Below are positions 27,777-36,943 of a DNA stretch of 64,000 nt, piece after piece (within the stretch, counting starts at the first letter, position 1; each line of letters opens with the position of its first letter). Below the pieces are notes generated by a model. That model saw nothing but the letters and a program-made list of their open reading frames with translations, did not search any database and was not told the DNA's origin. The translations under genes were made by a program, and so were the position numbers. The stretch is taken from NCBI RefSeq assembly GCF_000970285.1, contig NZ_CP009516.1:1901036-1965035 (forward strand), in the 5' to 3' direction. This DNA is from Methanosarcina horonobensis HB-1 = JCM 15518. Lineage in GTDB: Archaea; Halobacteriota; Methanosarcinia; Methanosarcinales; Methanosarcinaceae.

Positions 27777-28496
27777 ATGGAGACAGCCAGTTCCAGGCAA
27801 ATTGAGGAAATAAACGAGTACGGAAAGGAAATAATTGAACTGCTTAAACTGGAAACCTCCCCAGTAGCAGTAGCTCTGGTTCCGAAAGACGCTGAAATTC
27901 CGGAAAGGATCCACCGGATCGGAAAAGGAATGAAGCACTGCCAGATGATGGACCAGGTACGCAAAACAAAAGAAGAGTTTTATGCCGTGCTTGAGGACCA
28001 GACTTGCAAAGGAGGAGCTGCAGCAATGGGGCTCGGGCACATGCCTCCCAAGCTGGCAAGCGGGGAATTTTACTATGACAAACTAAAGCATTTCAGGACC
28101 CTGGAGGCTTCGAAAAAAACTCTTGAACAAGTTCCCATGCTTGAGGCAGAGTCCACAATTGCAACCCTTTATGCTCCTCTTGAAAGTGCAAGCTTCGTGC
28201 CTGATGTTGTTGTGATAATCTGCTCTCCTGAACAGATGATGCTCCTGACCCAAGCAGCTCTCTATAAAGAAGGAGGCAGAATTGAAGCCGAGTTTGCAGG
28301 CAAACAGAGCCTATGTTCAGATGCAGTTGCCGAGCCCTATCTGACAGGCAAAATGGGAATAACAGTAGGCTGTACAGGCAGCAGGACATATACGGGTATT
28401 CAGTCATCAGAACTGACAGTTGGAATTCCAGCAAAAATGCTGGCAGATCTGGTGGAAGGATTGAGGGCGATTATCGGAAAAGCTCCTGCACATTGA
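27777..28496 (+). CDS. DUF169 family protein
   Basis: 239 aa, preceded by AAGGAG. Conserved features of the family are present: a central CKGGAAAMGLG with cysteine, GEFYYDKLKHF, a CSPEQMMLLTQA block and a C-terminal GCTGSRTYTGIQSSELTVGIP. Cysteines at about 57, 83, 146, 182 and 202 could bind metal or a cluster. The family is widespread in methanogens and anaerobes, and its reaction is unknown to me. It stands alone and is convergent with the permease gene. Confidence 0.8.
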   Translation: METASSRQIEEINEYGKEIIELLKLETSPVAVALVPKDAEIPERIHRIGKGMKHCQMMDQVRKTKEEFYAVLEDQTCKGGAAAMGLGHMPPKLASGEFYYDKLKHFRTLEASKKTLEQVPMLEAESTIATLYAPLESASFVPDVVVIICSPEQMMLLTQAALYKEGGRIEAEFAGKQSLCSDAVAEPYLTGKMGITVGCTGSRTYTGIQSSELTVGIPAKMLADLVEGLRAIIGKAPAH

Positions 28497-28650
28497 TAAA
28501 CAGAACAAGAAGAGAATATAAAAAAGAGATGTCAGAATTAACAGCCAGGTTATATATCTTTCAAAAGGATATGTCTCAAAGAGATTTTAGAAAGCATGCT
28601 CTCAAAAGCTAGTTTTGAGATCTCTGTAATCGCCTTCAAAAATCTCTTTT

Positions 28651-30051
28651 TTACAGGAAATAGAGGATTACAGGCAGCAAAATAACTCCCATTGCATGGG
28701 ACTTCCTGACTTTCATAAAAGACGGGAGCATGCCTATGGGAGTAGAAATAATGAAGATAAAAAGCCCGAAAAGTCCTGTGAAAAGAAAAACCATTATTGT
28801 AAGTCCTGCTAGGACTCCTGTACAGAGTTTTGTGTAGTCAAGTTTTCGGAGTATACTGTGAGCATTATTTCCTATCCAGACTGTGGAGAAGTATGAAAAC
28901 AGGGCAGTCAGGAGAATAGCAGCAAAAAAGAGTAGTACAACCTGAAATCCGAGAGATCCGATCCCCAGGATTTCATTCACGGCAGCCATTGCCCCACTTC
29001 GGGTCTTTCCTATAACAAGGAGAGCAACGAGCCCGAAAATGGCGTTTGAGGTATTTACTCCGGAAACCGAGACAATGAACTCCTTTGAACTCTCAAGAGT
29101 CTGGTGGTCATCTGCATAGGGATCATAAAAAAGAGAGGATTTTCTTCCTCCTAGCACAGGTTCAGAAGCTTCTTTTTCTATAGGTCTCCTATCGAAATCA
29201 GACCTTACAAAGAGTCCTGCCAGAAGGGCAGCAATAGCAGAAGAAACCCCGGGCAGCCAGGCTACAAGGGAACCTGCGGTGCTGCCTGTAAAGACTCCCC
29301 TCAGAATTCTTATTCGGGAAAGCTCAAATTTTGAAACGGACTTTTCAGGGATTTCGGAACTTGTGAGGAGGCTTATAATGAGCTGGGATGCCCCGAAAAG
29401 CCCACTGAGGAGAGGGAGGAGCGCGGATGCTTCTCCGAAACTTATGACAGGAATCAGGAGATTTTCTCTGGAAAAAGCAAAAAGCCCAAGGGCTCCTGTG
29501 ATCAGAAACAGGAAGAGAGCCATAGCCTTATACTTATATCTTACAAGCGAACTCTGCCCCTCCTGCCCTTTTACTTCCTCGCCTTTTTCAGTCGCGAGCA
29601 TGATAAATACAATCGTAAGCAGAACCCACGCCATATAATCCTGCAGGTAAGGATAAAGGGCTCCGAAAAAAAGAGAAAAAGGCAGTACAAAAAGCATGGA
29701 TGCAACCACAGAGCCTGCACTTCCGAGGGCAGAAAGGCGTACTGCTTCCGCACCTGCACCTTCAAGCAAAAGCCTGTGCCCTGGAAGGACTGCAAGGGCT
29801 GTGTCTCCGTCAGGTGCTCCTAAAAACACAGACGGGATAATGTCATGAAACGTGTGAGATACCGCATTTGAGAGGATAATCAGAGCAATGTAAAACGGGG
29901 CAACCCCTTTCTCAGCCAGAAAAGGTGAAAAAGCTACAAGTGCAAGCGCAAAATTGTTTGTATGTATGCCAGGCAATAGCCCCGAAATTATGCCAAGGAG
30001 GTAGCCTGCAAGAACAGAAAAAAAGATTAGGAACAAAGAGACCTCTTCCAT
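28651..30051 (-). CDS. TctA-like membrane permease (DUF112/tripartite tricarboxylate transporter family)
   Basis: 466 aa with about 11-12 transmembrane helices. The N-terminal LLGIISGLLPGIHTNNFALAL and SHTFHDIIPSVFLGAPDGDTALAVLPGHRLL match the TctA permease signature (GxxPGxG-like loop and P-rich first repeat), with a related second motif at LPGVSSAIAALLAG near 260. In bacteria TctA works with a small TctB and a periplasmic binding protein. Neither is encoded nearby, and archaeal members appear to act alone. Substrate is unknown, possibly a carboxylate. Confidence 0.78.
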   Translation of the reverse strand: MEEVSLFLIFFSVLAGYLLGIISGLLPGIHTNNFALALVAFSPFLAEKGVAPFYIALIILSNAVSHTFHDIIPSVFLGAPDGDTALAVLPGHRLLLEGAGAEAVRLSALGSAGSVVASMLFVLPFSLFFGALYPYLQDYMAWVLLTIVFIMLATEKGEEVKGQEGQSSLVRYKYKAMALFLFLITGALGLFAFSRENLLIPVISFGEASALLPLLSGLFGASQLIISLLTSSEIPEKSVSKFELSRIRILRGVFTGSTAGSLVAWLPGVSSAIAALLAGLFVRSDFDRRPIEKEASEPVLGGRKSSLFYDPYADDHQTLESSKEFIVSVSGVNTSNAIFGLVALLVIGKTRSGAMAAVNEILGIGSLGFQVVLLFFAAILLTALFSYFSTVWIGNNAHSILRKLDYTKLCTGVLAGLTIMVFLFTGLFGLFIFIISTPIGMLPSFMKVRKSHAMGVILLPVILYFL

Positions 30052-30221
30052 TCAGCTTCAACACCTTAAAATAAATAATCCATAATCTTTCAAACTTAAC
30101 AAAAAATTAGGATACTTGATATTAATATTTAATCTTGCAAGGAGAATATGGTTCTTCTTTCTTCGATAAAATATAAAATATAAAATATCTAACTGCCTGT
30201 TCAAAGCGAAAAGTACACTAG

Positions 30222-30445
30222 ATCCAGAAGGAAAATAATGAAGAAAAAGAATTAGAGCGAGTAAACAGGTAAAAAACAGGAAGGCAATAGAAAGAATAAC
30301 TGAAACACTACAGAAACAATAAATATAAAGAGAACATAAGTAATAAATACAAAGAGAGTATAAGAGATCAGAAAAGCAAACAAAGATAAGAGAAAAAGAA
30401 CATAATAGAAGAAAGATACAAAAAAGAAAAAAATCAAGTAAATTT
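30222..30445 (+). other. Strand-biased purine-rich stretch
   Basis: About 220 bp on the plus strand are mostly A and G with few C or T, with stop codons in all plus frames. It lies upstream of the minus-strand permease gene. It could affect transcription or chromatin. No repeat unit is evident. Confidence 0.5.
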
Positions 30446-30763
30446 GATCAGAATTAAAATTTAAGACTAAAAGTCTTGAACTTGATAATATAAATAAATT
30501 TCCTTTGAAGCAATGCCCTTTTAATAAGCAAAGGGCTGTCTGGCAGAAAATACATATAGTAAAATTTGCCGGCGCAAACAATTTTAGTTTACCGATCCGA
30601 TAAGCCGCTTGAAAATTTTGAAGGCGCTTTATTACATCAAAGAAAAAGAAAAATCATTTCCATTTATGTTTTATATATAACAGTTATACTATAGAATGTA
30701 GTCCTAAATGCTAATATTGAATGGGGTTCATGAGAGCATTTAGCAAAAAACAGCAGGGCAAAT

Positions 30764-30904
30764 GAGGTTCGCCATTCCTCAGTTCTGCTCTGCACAACCT
30801 GGAACCCCGCCCACATGAGGTGAGATCGAGGTTTTTTGCCATTCCTCGGTCAAGGCTCAGGGAGGGTTTCGCGGAAGGAGGTCGGAAGAGGTTCGCCATT
30901 CCTC
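30764..30904. repeat. Three-copy spaced repeat GAGGTT(CG)CCATTCCTC
   Basis: Copies at 30764-30780, 30828-30847 (with a T-run insertion) and 30888-30904, with 47 and 40 bp between them. Each copy has complementary ends, GAGG and CCTC. The intervening sequences share only fragments. Three imperfect copies of 17-20 bp with no cas genes do not make a CRISPR array. Confidence 0.55.
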
Positions 30905-31318
30905 AACCGGTCTCCCCAGATATCAGAAACAACAGAGAAGTGAGAGGCAAATCCCTCTCTAAAACTATTTTTACCTCTCACTTCCACTCTATTCTCTGAA
31001 ACATCTCATTTTGTCTTCTAAATATTAAAAAAGATGTGATGCATGTGATGCTATCCTCTAAACATCTCATTTTGAGTTTTTTAACTCTCTGAACCGGTTA
31101 TCATAGTCGTAAAGTCAATCTTTTTATTAAGGTCAATCTTTTTTATCCAGGTGTACGGTCTACTCCGTACTCTATCTCGTCCATAGTTCTGTCTTCCATA
31201 GTTCTGTCTTATGGTATTTTCAGGGTGTCTTCTCAATGATTAACTTATTTTTCCAGTTGTTACTTTTTTCTGTCAGCTTTTTTTGTTTCCTTGTCTCTAT
31301 TTTTATCTCAGCTTTTAC

Positions 31319-31809
31319 CTAGTTTTTATCTTGCTCTCTGAACTTCTGCCTCTTCAGATTCTCCCCTGCCTGGTGATCTTCTATTGCATCACTTCCTCGC
31401 CCAGGCTGTCCTTTCTTTCTGTCACTTCCTCTTTCTGGAGGTTTAGCTTCTAACTCACTTTCCTCAGTTACTTCAGCCTTTCCTGAGATCTCCTGTCCGG
31501 AGTGATCCTGCTGTTTTAAGTTTCTCTCTCGGATTACCCCAGCCTCTTCAGATTCGCCTCTGCCTGGCTGATCTTCTATTATATCGCTACCTCTTCCGGG
31601 CTGTTTTTCTTTTTTGTCACTTCCCCTTCCAAGTTGATTATGCCTCTTCTCATCCCCTCTTTTCGGTTTTTTTGCTTTTTTCTAATATTTTTTAGACCTT
31701 TTATCTGATATTTCTCTTATTCAAACGGTTTCTTCGGATTCTTTCTTGCCTCTGTTCTACCGAGCGTTTTTATTGATTTCAGAAAATCTTGTTTTCCAGC
31801 TACATTCAA
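31319..31809 (-). pseudogene. Decayed gene for a charged PGRGSD-repeat protein downstream of pirin
   Basis: Read on the minus strand, 31681-31319 is an open frame of 120 codons with no start codon. It encodes repeats such as LGRGSDKKEKQPGRGSD, DQPGRGESEEAG and PPERGSDRKKGQPGRGSD. A ~95-bp DNA repeat underlies it (31344-31437 and 31536-31628), and a 1-bp deletion in the distal copy shifts its frame. Upstream, a TTG at 31809 overlapping the pirin TGA opens a 30-codon frame (MNVAGKQDFLKSIKTLGRTE...) that ends at 31717. One frameshift near 31723 and a TAG at 31684-31682 separate the two parts. I read this as one broken, highly charged, repetitive protein gene formerly coupled to pirin. Function unknown. 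Confidence 0.5.
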
Positions 31810-32540
31810 CTCTTTCTCTGAGTTTCTGTTTCCTGAGCGGGAATATCAATAAGGATAAATTCCGCAGGTGTGCCGGAAGAGACAGCCTCCATATGAATAG
31901 CCTGCTCCAGATCAATACGAGCCTGGTCTCCCTGTCCAATTCTCTGGCCGTTGACAGAAAGCTCGCCGGCAAACATGTAAACGAAGGTGCGGCGGTTATC
32001 CTGCGTATTAAAATGGATGACATGCCCCTTTTCCAAGCTGGCCCGATAAATTGTTGCATTGGGGTCTATCTTCAGGGCATTCTCAAAATCCCTGCCTGAA
32101 GCAAGCGGAAGCAGCCTATTTTTCCATTCTGATTCCTCAAACCTTTTCTGCGAGTATGAAGGCTCAAGCCCGCTTCTGGAAGGTAAAATCCAGATCTGGT
32201 AGAAATGCAGGGGTTCCTTTCCCCTGTTTAACTCGGAATGAAGTATTCCCGTACCTGCGGTAACGCGCTGTACCTCTCCTTTTCCAAGGGTTCCTCTATT
32301 CCCCATGTTATCTTCATGTGTTATTTCTCCTTCAAGCACAACCGATATAATTTCCATCTCGGAGTGAGGGTGAGTCGAAAAGCCCCTGCCCGGCTGGACA
32401 GTATCATCGTTAAAGACGCGAAGGCTTCCGAACTTGATATTCTCAGGATCGTAATAGTTTGAAAAAGAAAAGAGCATATAGCTCTTCAGCCAGCCTGAAT
32501 CCTCAAGATGCCTGGCTTCTGCCGGAATGATTCTTATCAT
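31806..32540 (-). CDS. Pirin family protein (cupin)
   Basis: 244 aa from the ATG at 32540, preceded by AGAGGGGA; the frame is open 30 codons further upstream but without a better start. The N-terminal cupin contains the metal-binding histidines in GFSTHPHSEMEIISVVLEG and the later HSE in GILHSELN, as in pirins with quercetin 2,3-dioxygenase activity. RRTFVYMFAGELSVNG marks the second cupin. Pirins act as redox sensors or dioxygenases; the role in methanogens is unknown. Its stop is overlapped by the TTG of the decayed downstream gene. Confidence 0.87.
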   Translation of the reverse strand: MIRIIPAEARHLEDSGWLKSYMLFSFSNYYDPENIKFGSLRVFNDDTVQPGRGFSTHPHSEMEIISVVLEGEITHEDNMGNRGTLGKGEVQRVTAGTGILHSELNRGKEPLHFYQIWILPSRSGLEPSYSQKRFEESEWKNRLLPLASGRDFENALKIDPNATIYRASLEKGHVIHFNTQDNRRTFVYMFAGELSVNGQRIGQGDQARIDLEQAIHMEAVSSGTPAEFILIDIPAQETETQRKS

Positions 32541-32812
32541 AGAAGATCCCCTCTCTTCCCCTGTAATTATTTGAACACTTGAATAATAAGTAAGGTTTGA
32601 TTGCTGAAAAGGATATACCTTTGGAAACATAGTTCAGTAATATAGTTAAGAAAGCCTTCCGACAAAGATAAAAAATAATCAGGCTTCTACGAAAGGCATG
32701 TAAAAAACAATATATACGAGCTCTCCCTTTCCTAAAGGAGCCTGTTATAACTAAGATTTCCATTTTTTCAAATCATTCATGCAAAGTAAAAAGGATTTTA
32801 AAGGACTTCAAA

Positions 32813-33721
32813 ATGACAATTAAATGTAAAAAATGTAACCATGAAGCTATTATTTTTCAAAAATACTCAGGGATGCATCTCTGTAAAAGACATTTTATAG
32901 AGGATGTTGAAAGGAAAATCAGGCTGACAGTAAGGAGAGACTACAGCATAAAGAAAAACGATATCATAGCCGTTGCTCTAAGCGGGGGGAAGGATAGCTC
33001 GGTCGCTCTTTATGTGATGCATAAAATCCTGGGAAACAGACCCGATATTCAAATTGTGGCAATTTCAGTTGATGAAGGAATCTATGGATACCGCCCTCAA
33101 TCCCTTGAGCTTGCAAAAAAACTTACGGAAACACTTGGAGTGCGGCATATTATAAGGTCCTTTAAAGATGAACACGGTACAACAATGGACGAACTGGCTG
33201 CAATGGACAGGGAAAAAGGAACATGCAGCTATTGCGGAGTCCTCAGGAAAAGCATCCTTAACAGAATAGCGCTTGAAATAGGAGCAACTAAACTAGTAAC
33301 AGGACACAACCTGGATGATGAAGCCCAGACCATTCTCCTCAACCATTTCAGAGGAGATATGGAACGCATGGTCAGGCTTGCTCCTCCTGCAACAGTAGAA
33401 GGCCTTGTAATGCGGGCAAAACCCCTGAGGAATATCCCTGAAAAGGAAGTCGCACTCTATGCCCTGGTAAACTCCCTGCCAGTAGATTTCAGCGAATGTC
33501 CGTATGCAGGAGAAGCCCTTAGAGGAGAAATAAGAGAACTGTTAAACAGCTTTGAAACAAAGCACCCTGGCACCAAATACTCTCTTCTCCGAGGATTTGA
33601 TAAACTTGTTGGAGCCCTTGCAAAAGAGCTTCCTCCTGCAAAAATTGAAAAATGCAGGATCTGCGGGGACACCTGTACCGAGGATATCTGCCAGGCGTGT
33701 AAACTGCTTGGCAGAACCTGA
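32813..33721 (+). CDS. tRNA 2-thiolation ATP-pyrophosphatase, NcsA/TtuA family (TIGR00269)
   Basis: 302 aa. An N-terminal zinc finger (CKKCNHEAIIF, then C-x3-H near 24-28) and a C-terminal one (CRICGDTCTEDICQAC) flank a PP-loop domain with SGGKDSS near 56-62. CSYC near 138-141 and a conserved cysteine in SECPYAGE near 224 are the cysteines that hold the Fe-S cluster and persulfide in TtuA. The enzyme adenylates a tRNA uridine and inserts sulfur, either s2U34 (NcsA) or s2U54 (TtuA); the target cannot be read with certainty. Transcribed divergently from pirin. Confidence 0.87.
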   Translation: MTIKCKKCNHEAIIFQKYSGMHLCKRHFIEDVERKIRLTVRRDYSIKKNDIIAVALSGGKDSSVALYVMHKILGNRPDIQIVAISVDEGIYGYRPQSLELAKKLTETLGVRHIIRSFKDEHGTTMDELAAMDREKGTCSYCGVLRKSILNRIALEIGATKLVTGHNLDDEAQTILLNHFRGDMERMVRLAPPATVEGLVMRAKPLRNIPEKEVALYALVNSLPVDFSECPYAGEALRGEIRELLNSFETKHPGTKYSLLRGFDKLVGALAKELPPAKIEKCRICGDTCTEDICQACKLLGRT

Positions 33722-33805
33722 AAAAACAGAACTAAGAAGTTATGTAAAAAAGAAAATCAAGCAAAAAAGAGAAAGAAGTGCAGGTTTCAATATATTTCAG
33801 AATCT

Positions 33806-34711
33806 TTAAAACTTTTCAGGATCGGAAAGCAGATCATATGGGTTATAGAGTTCTCTTTCTTCCCCTACCATGTAAAGCCGGGTCCACAGGACAGCAGTAA
33901 GCGGCTGCAGTATGAATATGGGCACGAAATATGTAATGCCTGAAATCAGAATGCTTTGAGAACCCAGAAACTCACCTACAAAGCCGTTAAAGAAAGCGAG
34001 CCCAACAGAAATTATCCAGATAAAGAAAACATCGAGTTTATTGGTCCTGAAAAATCTGTATCCAGATTTAAGAGCATCAAGGGGTTCAAGTTCGTCTATT
34101 ATGAGGGCGTAGGGAGCAAGGGAAAGTGCGATATTTATTGCCAATAAATATATTGCCCAGAGAAGGATTCCTATAGTCAGCACTCCTATGCCCTGTACAG
34201 GAACCTCGGGGTTTTTTATAAGGCTGTTCAGATCTCCGATTGTAACGGCTCCGGGCACTAAAAATGCAATGCCTGCAAGTAATATTAGGGCGACCATCAG
34301 GCTTGTGAGAAAAAGCCTGAAACCGTTTTTCGAGCCTGATCTTAACATGTCCGAGAAAACAGTATCTCCGGTTTCGGAAGCTTTTTTTGCCATCCCGATT
34401 GCTCCTGCGGTAAAAAAGGCCTGCAAGAACATACCAAGCAGGAAGAAAACGAGAATCAAAGCCAGTGAGCCTGGAATGTTATTCGTAAATCCTTCCCAGA
34501 ATACGGAGTAAAGTTCCTCCTCCGAAAGACTAGTAGGGTCAATTACGCTTCCCGAACCCGAAGCGAATAGCAGGGCACCCAATATTCCAATGAAAAAGAC
34601 AGAAAGAATCAAATTAACAAAAAAATTCAGGACAAATGGAATACAAATATTTAGATTTCTAACCCAGGTCTTGAACCCTCTATTTAATATTGTTCCAAAA
34701 TCTTCATACAT
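33806..34711 (-). CDS. Integral membrane protein of unknown function
   Basis: 301 aa with about six transmembrane helices, including FVLNFFVNLILSVFFIGILGALLFA, SLALILVFFLLGMFLQAFFTAGAIGMA, LTSLMVALILLAGIAFLVPGA and VLTIGILLWAIYLLAINIALSLAPYALI. After the fourth helix, DELEPLDALKSGYRFFRTNK resembles the cytoplasmic loop of DUF7847-type or glycerophosphodiester-phosphodiesterase membrane-domain proteins. No catalytic motif is seen. It is convergent with the tRNA-thiolation gene. Confidence 0.7.
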   Translation of the reverse strand: MYEDFGTILNRGFKTWVRNLNICIPFVLNFFVNLILSVFFIGILGALLFASGSGSVIDPTSLSEEELYSVFWEGFTNNIPGSLALILVFFLLGMFLQAFFTAGAIGMAKKASETGDTVFSDMLRSGSKNGFRLFLTSLMVALILLAGIAFLVPGAVTIGDLNSLIKNPEVPVQGIGVLTIGILLWAIYLLAINIALSLAPYALIIDELEPLDALKSGYRFFRTNKLDVFFIWIISVGLAFFNGFVGEFLGSQSILISGITYFVPIFILQPLTAVLWTRLYMVGEERELYNPYDLLSDPEKF

Positions 34712-34841
34712 ATGACACGACCTTCCGATTCTAAAGACAGCGGCTCTGCACTCCCTCCACAGTCATGTCCTGACTGACTGCAAAAACAGGGTTCGTTTGC
34801 AGGCTTACATCTACTATTTTTCGGATACATATGCAGAAGAT

Positions 34842-34852
34842 AAATATATAAT
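34842..34852 (+). promoter_or_regulatory. TATA-box-like promoter of the TudS-like gene
   Basis: AAATATATAAT lies about 65-70 bp before the ATG at 34913, in line with an archaeal TATA box and a leader of roughly 40 bases. It is inferred from position and composition only. Confidence 0.45.
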
Positions 34853-34912
34853 CTCTCCTTTCTGTAAATGTAAAAGCAGTAATGATCAATAATAACAGCA
34901 ACAGGCGATCAC

Positions 34913-35476
34913 ATGAAAAAGCTGGAAAATTACAACTCCTGTACAGTCCCGGATAACTCCACAGAACCCGAAAATCCCGCAAATTCCAGAAAATTCTCGG
35001 TTCCGGACAAATCTGAAATAGATAACACACAGAAAGAAGTACTTGTACTCGGGCACTGCCTCCTTAACCCCCTTGCAAGGGTAAAAGGAGCAAAGCCAGC
35101 TACCCCGGTTGACACAAAAGGCGCAAACGTTATCCAGCTCCCCTGCCCGGAATCAATGTACCTGGGAGTGAGGCGCAGGGAAATCACCAAAGACCAGCTC
35201 GACCACCCAGCCTACAGACGCTTCTGCAGAGAAATCTTCACCCCGCTTGCAGATATGCTTGAAGATCTTGCAGCAAACGGCGTAAGCATCAGGATTGTAG
35301 GCGTCCCGAAAAGCCCCTCCTGCGGAGTCAGAATAACAAGCGTAGGAGGCGAGCCCGGAAAATCAAAGGAGTTCCACCACAGACATGTCCAGGAACCAGG
35401 GGTGTTTATGGAAGAGATAATAAAAGAGCTTAAAAGGCGTGGAGTTAAGTTTGAGATAGAGGATGCTAGAAGGTAA
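34913..35476 (+). CDS. TudS-like putative desulfidase (DUF523-related)
   Basis: 187 aa. After a low-complexity N-terminal extension (1-40, rich in Asn/Pro/Ser) comes the family core. It contains three cysteine motifs, GHCLLNPLARV near 46-56, QLPCPESMYLG near 76-86 and SPSCGVRIT near 136-144. In TudS-type enzymes such cysteines hold a [4Fe-4S] cluster that removes sulfur from 2-thiouracil. Activity here is inferred from motif spacing. The neighbour at 32813 inserts sulfur into tRNA uridines, which would make this a salvage or repair counterpart. Confidence 0.72.
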   Translation: MKKLENYNSCTVPDNSTEPENPANSRKFSVPDKSEIDNTQKEVLVLGHCLLNPLARVKGAKPATPVDTKGANVIQLPCPESMYLGVRRREITKDQLDHPAYRRFCREIFTPLADMLEDLAANGVSIRIVGVPKSPSCGVRITSVGGEPGKSKEFHHRHVQEPGVFMEEIIKELKRRGVKFEIEDARR

Positions 35477-36143
35477 AAGGGAAAACCTTCTGAAAGCTAC
35501 AATTAATAGATAGTCGTGATGATCGCAGTTTACCAATGTAATTTTCTGCAGTTTTTGTAAGCGATCTAAACTAATCTCTCATTGATCAATTCAATATTCA
35601 TTTTTGATGGATCTACATTCATAAGGATCTATATTCGTAATACTGTAGTTTGACTTGTCATTTTCGGCTCTTCGTCATACAATGGTGAGGAAGTATCAAA
35701 TTATTAACCGATGACAAATGAAGTGTAATTATATATTTGTTTAAAAGACACACAAAATTGTTAAGGATACTGATTCATTATATATTCAGGATAAGCCTCA
35801 TGCTATTGAAAGAAGGCTTTTTGTCCTGAATGTCTTCCGGATCCACCGAAGGTCTGGCATCTGCGCAGATTCAGGGAATTGAAGCGAGATATCAAGTTTG
35901 AAATAGAGGATACAGGAAAGCAAAAAGAGGTTTAATGAAATATCAGCATGAAAAATAAAGGTCCATTTTGCTCCAATCTGCCAGATTAACCTTAGTACAT
36001 AGTCTCTAAAAAACCCGGACTCTCACAGGTCGCCTTTGACGACCGGCCTTCTCATAAATACGTGGAGAAAAGTGAAGAACTGATAGTTTCAGCCTTATTC
36101 TCCAGATAATAGATCCTCAATAATAATAAATTACAAATTTTTA
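35477..36143. other. Intergenic region with a decayed gene tail
   Basis: Contains a partial duplicate of the TudS-like 3' end (35876-35935, described separately) and a GGTCG/CGACC hairpin near 36028-36043. The segment 35700-35790 is AT-rich. No intact gene. Confidence 0.4.
35804..35935 (+). pseudogene. Gene-tail remnant resembling the end of the TudS-like gene
   Basis: A start-less frame encodes KKAFCPECLPDPPKVWHLRRFRE followed by ELKRDIKFEIEDTGKQKEV and a stop at 35935. The part from 35876 matches the end of the upstream protein (ELKRRGVKFEIEDARR) in protein and DNA. It suggests an old tandem duplication that was mostly deleted. The upstream part, including CPEC, has no match in the intact gene. 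Confidence 0.4.
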
Positions 36144-36818
36144 TTATAATTTTGTTTTTTCCACCGCTGACCCAATCATACTCTCAAGATCTTCAACCGT
36201 ATTAATATTCACAAAAGTCCTCAGCTCAGGATCAAGTTCCCGAATCTCCGAAACCTCAACAAAAACAACATCCTTCATTTGAAAAACCGGCGCAAGTACG
36301 GAATGTTTTCCTTTCTCGAAGGCTTTTTCGATTTCAGGAAGCATCTTTATGGAATAGACTGCATGCAGAGGCTCAAACATTTTATCATTCCATCTTGGGA
36401 TAGCAGCATCGTGCCCGCTTGCTTTCACAAACAGCAGGTCAACAACCTCGGAGTTTACAAAAGGCATATCTCCGGCGCACACAAAAGAGCACTCAGATCT
36501 TGATTCAAGCAGCCCTGCCCTAATGCCTTCAAGAGGGCCTGCATCTTCCAGAGTGTCAAAACAGAAACGAATTTCCCGGTCCGGAAATTTTTCACGCACA
36601 GGAACGAGTTTTTCTTTCTGCGAATTGTCACGGACCGAAAGGATAACCTCGTCCACAACCCGGAACAGATTTTCAATCAGGCGTTCGAGGATGGTTTTTC
36701 CTTCAAATTCGAGAAGGGCTTTTTCGACCATGCCCATCCTGCGACCTCTTCCGCCTGCCAAGATAATAGCACTTCTAGAACCCTTTTTCTGTTCTTTAAA
36801 TTCCGTTTTTTTATCCAT
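36144..36818 (-). CDS. mobA: Molybdenum cofactor guanylyltransferase
   Basis: 224 aa. The nucleotidyltransferase signature LAGGRGRRMG (near 20-29), followed by EKALLEFEGKTILERLI, and the metal-binding CAGDMPFVNSE near 113-123 define MobA. It attaches GMP from GTP to molybdopterin to give the dinucleotide form of the Mo/W cofactor used by formylmethanofuran dehydrogenase. It lies 125 bp downstream of the mobB-moaE fusion on the same strand, so the two probably share a transcript. Confidence 0.88.
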   Translation of the reverse strand: MDKKTEFKEQKKGSRSAIILAGGRGRRMGMVEKALLEFEGKTILERLIENLFRVVDEVILSVRDNSQKEKLVPVREKFPDREIRFCFDTLEDAGPLEGIRAGLLESRSECSFVCAGDMPFVNSEVVDLLFVKASGHDAAIPRWNDKMFEPLHAVYSIKMLPEIEKAFEKGKHSVLAPVFQMKDVVFVEVSEIRELDPELRTFVNINTVEDLESMIGSAVEKTKL

Positions 36819-36943
36819 TTAATCGCATCCGGAACACCGAGATTTTTTAGCCTGAGTCTGCTTTGTTTGTCCTTTACATCCTGTTTTTTTTGTATCAGAT
36901 TTGTTTCCTTTTTCTTTTCCTTATTTATTTCTTCTTTCCTTTT

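Larger units (their letters stand above)
30052..31318. other. Long non-coding region
   Basis: No supported gene over 1.2 kb. It contains a purine-rich stretch (30222-30445), a three-copy repeat (30764-30904), and T-rich segments with recurring CATCTCATTTTG motifs (31006-31016, 31067-31077). Long frames here are artefacts of biased composition. Confidence 0.5.

Noticed and set aside
30252-30581. 109-codon minus-strand frame rich in Phe, Leu and Ser
   Set aside because: It is the reverse of the purine-rich stretch; composition alone keeps it open and there is no ribosome-binding site.
30764-30904. CRISPR-like array
   Set aside because: Only three imperfect 17-20 bp copies of unequal length, no cas genes in the window.
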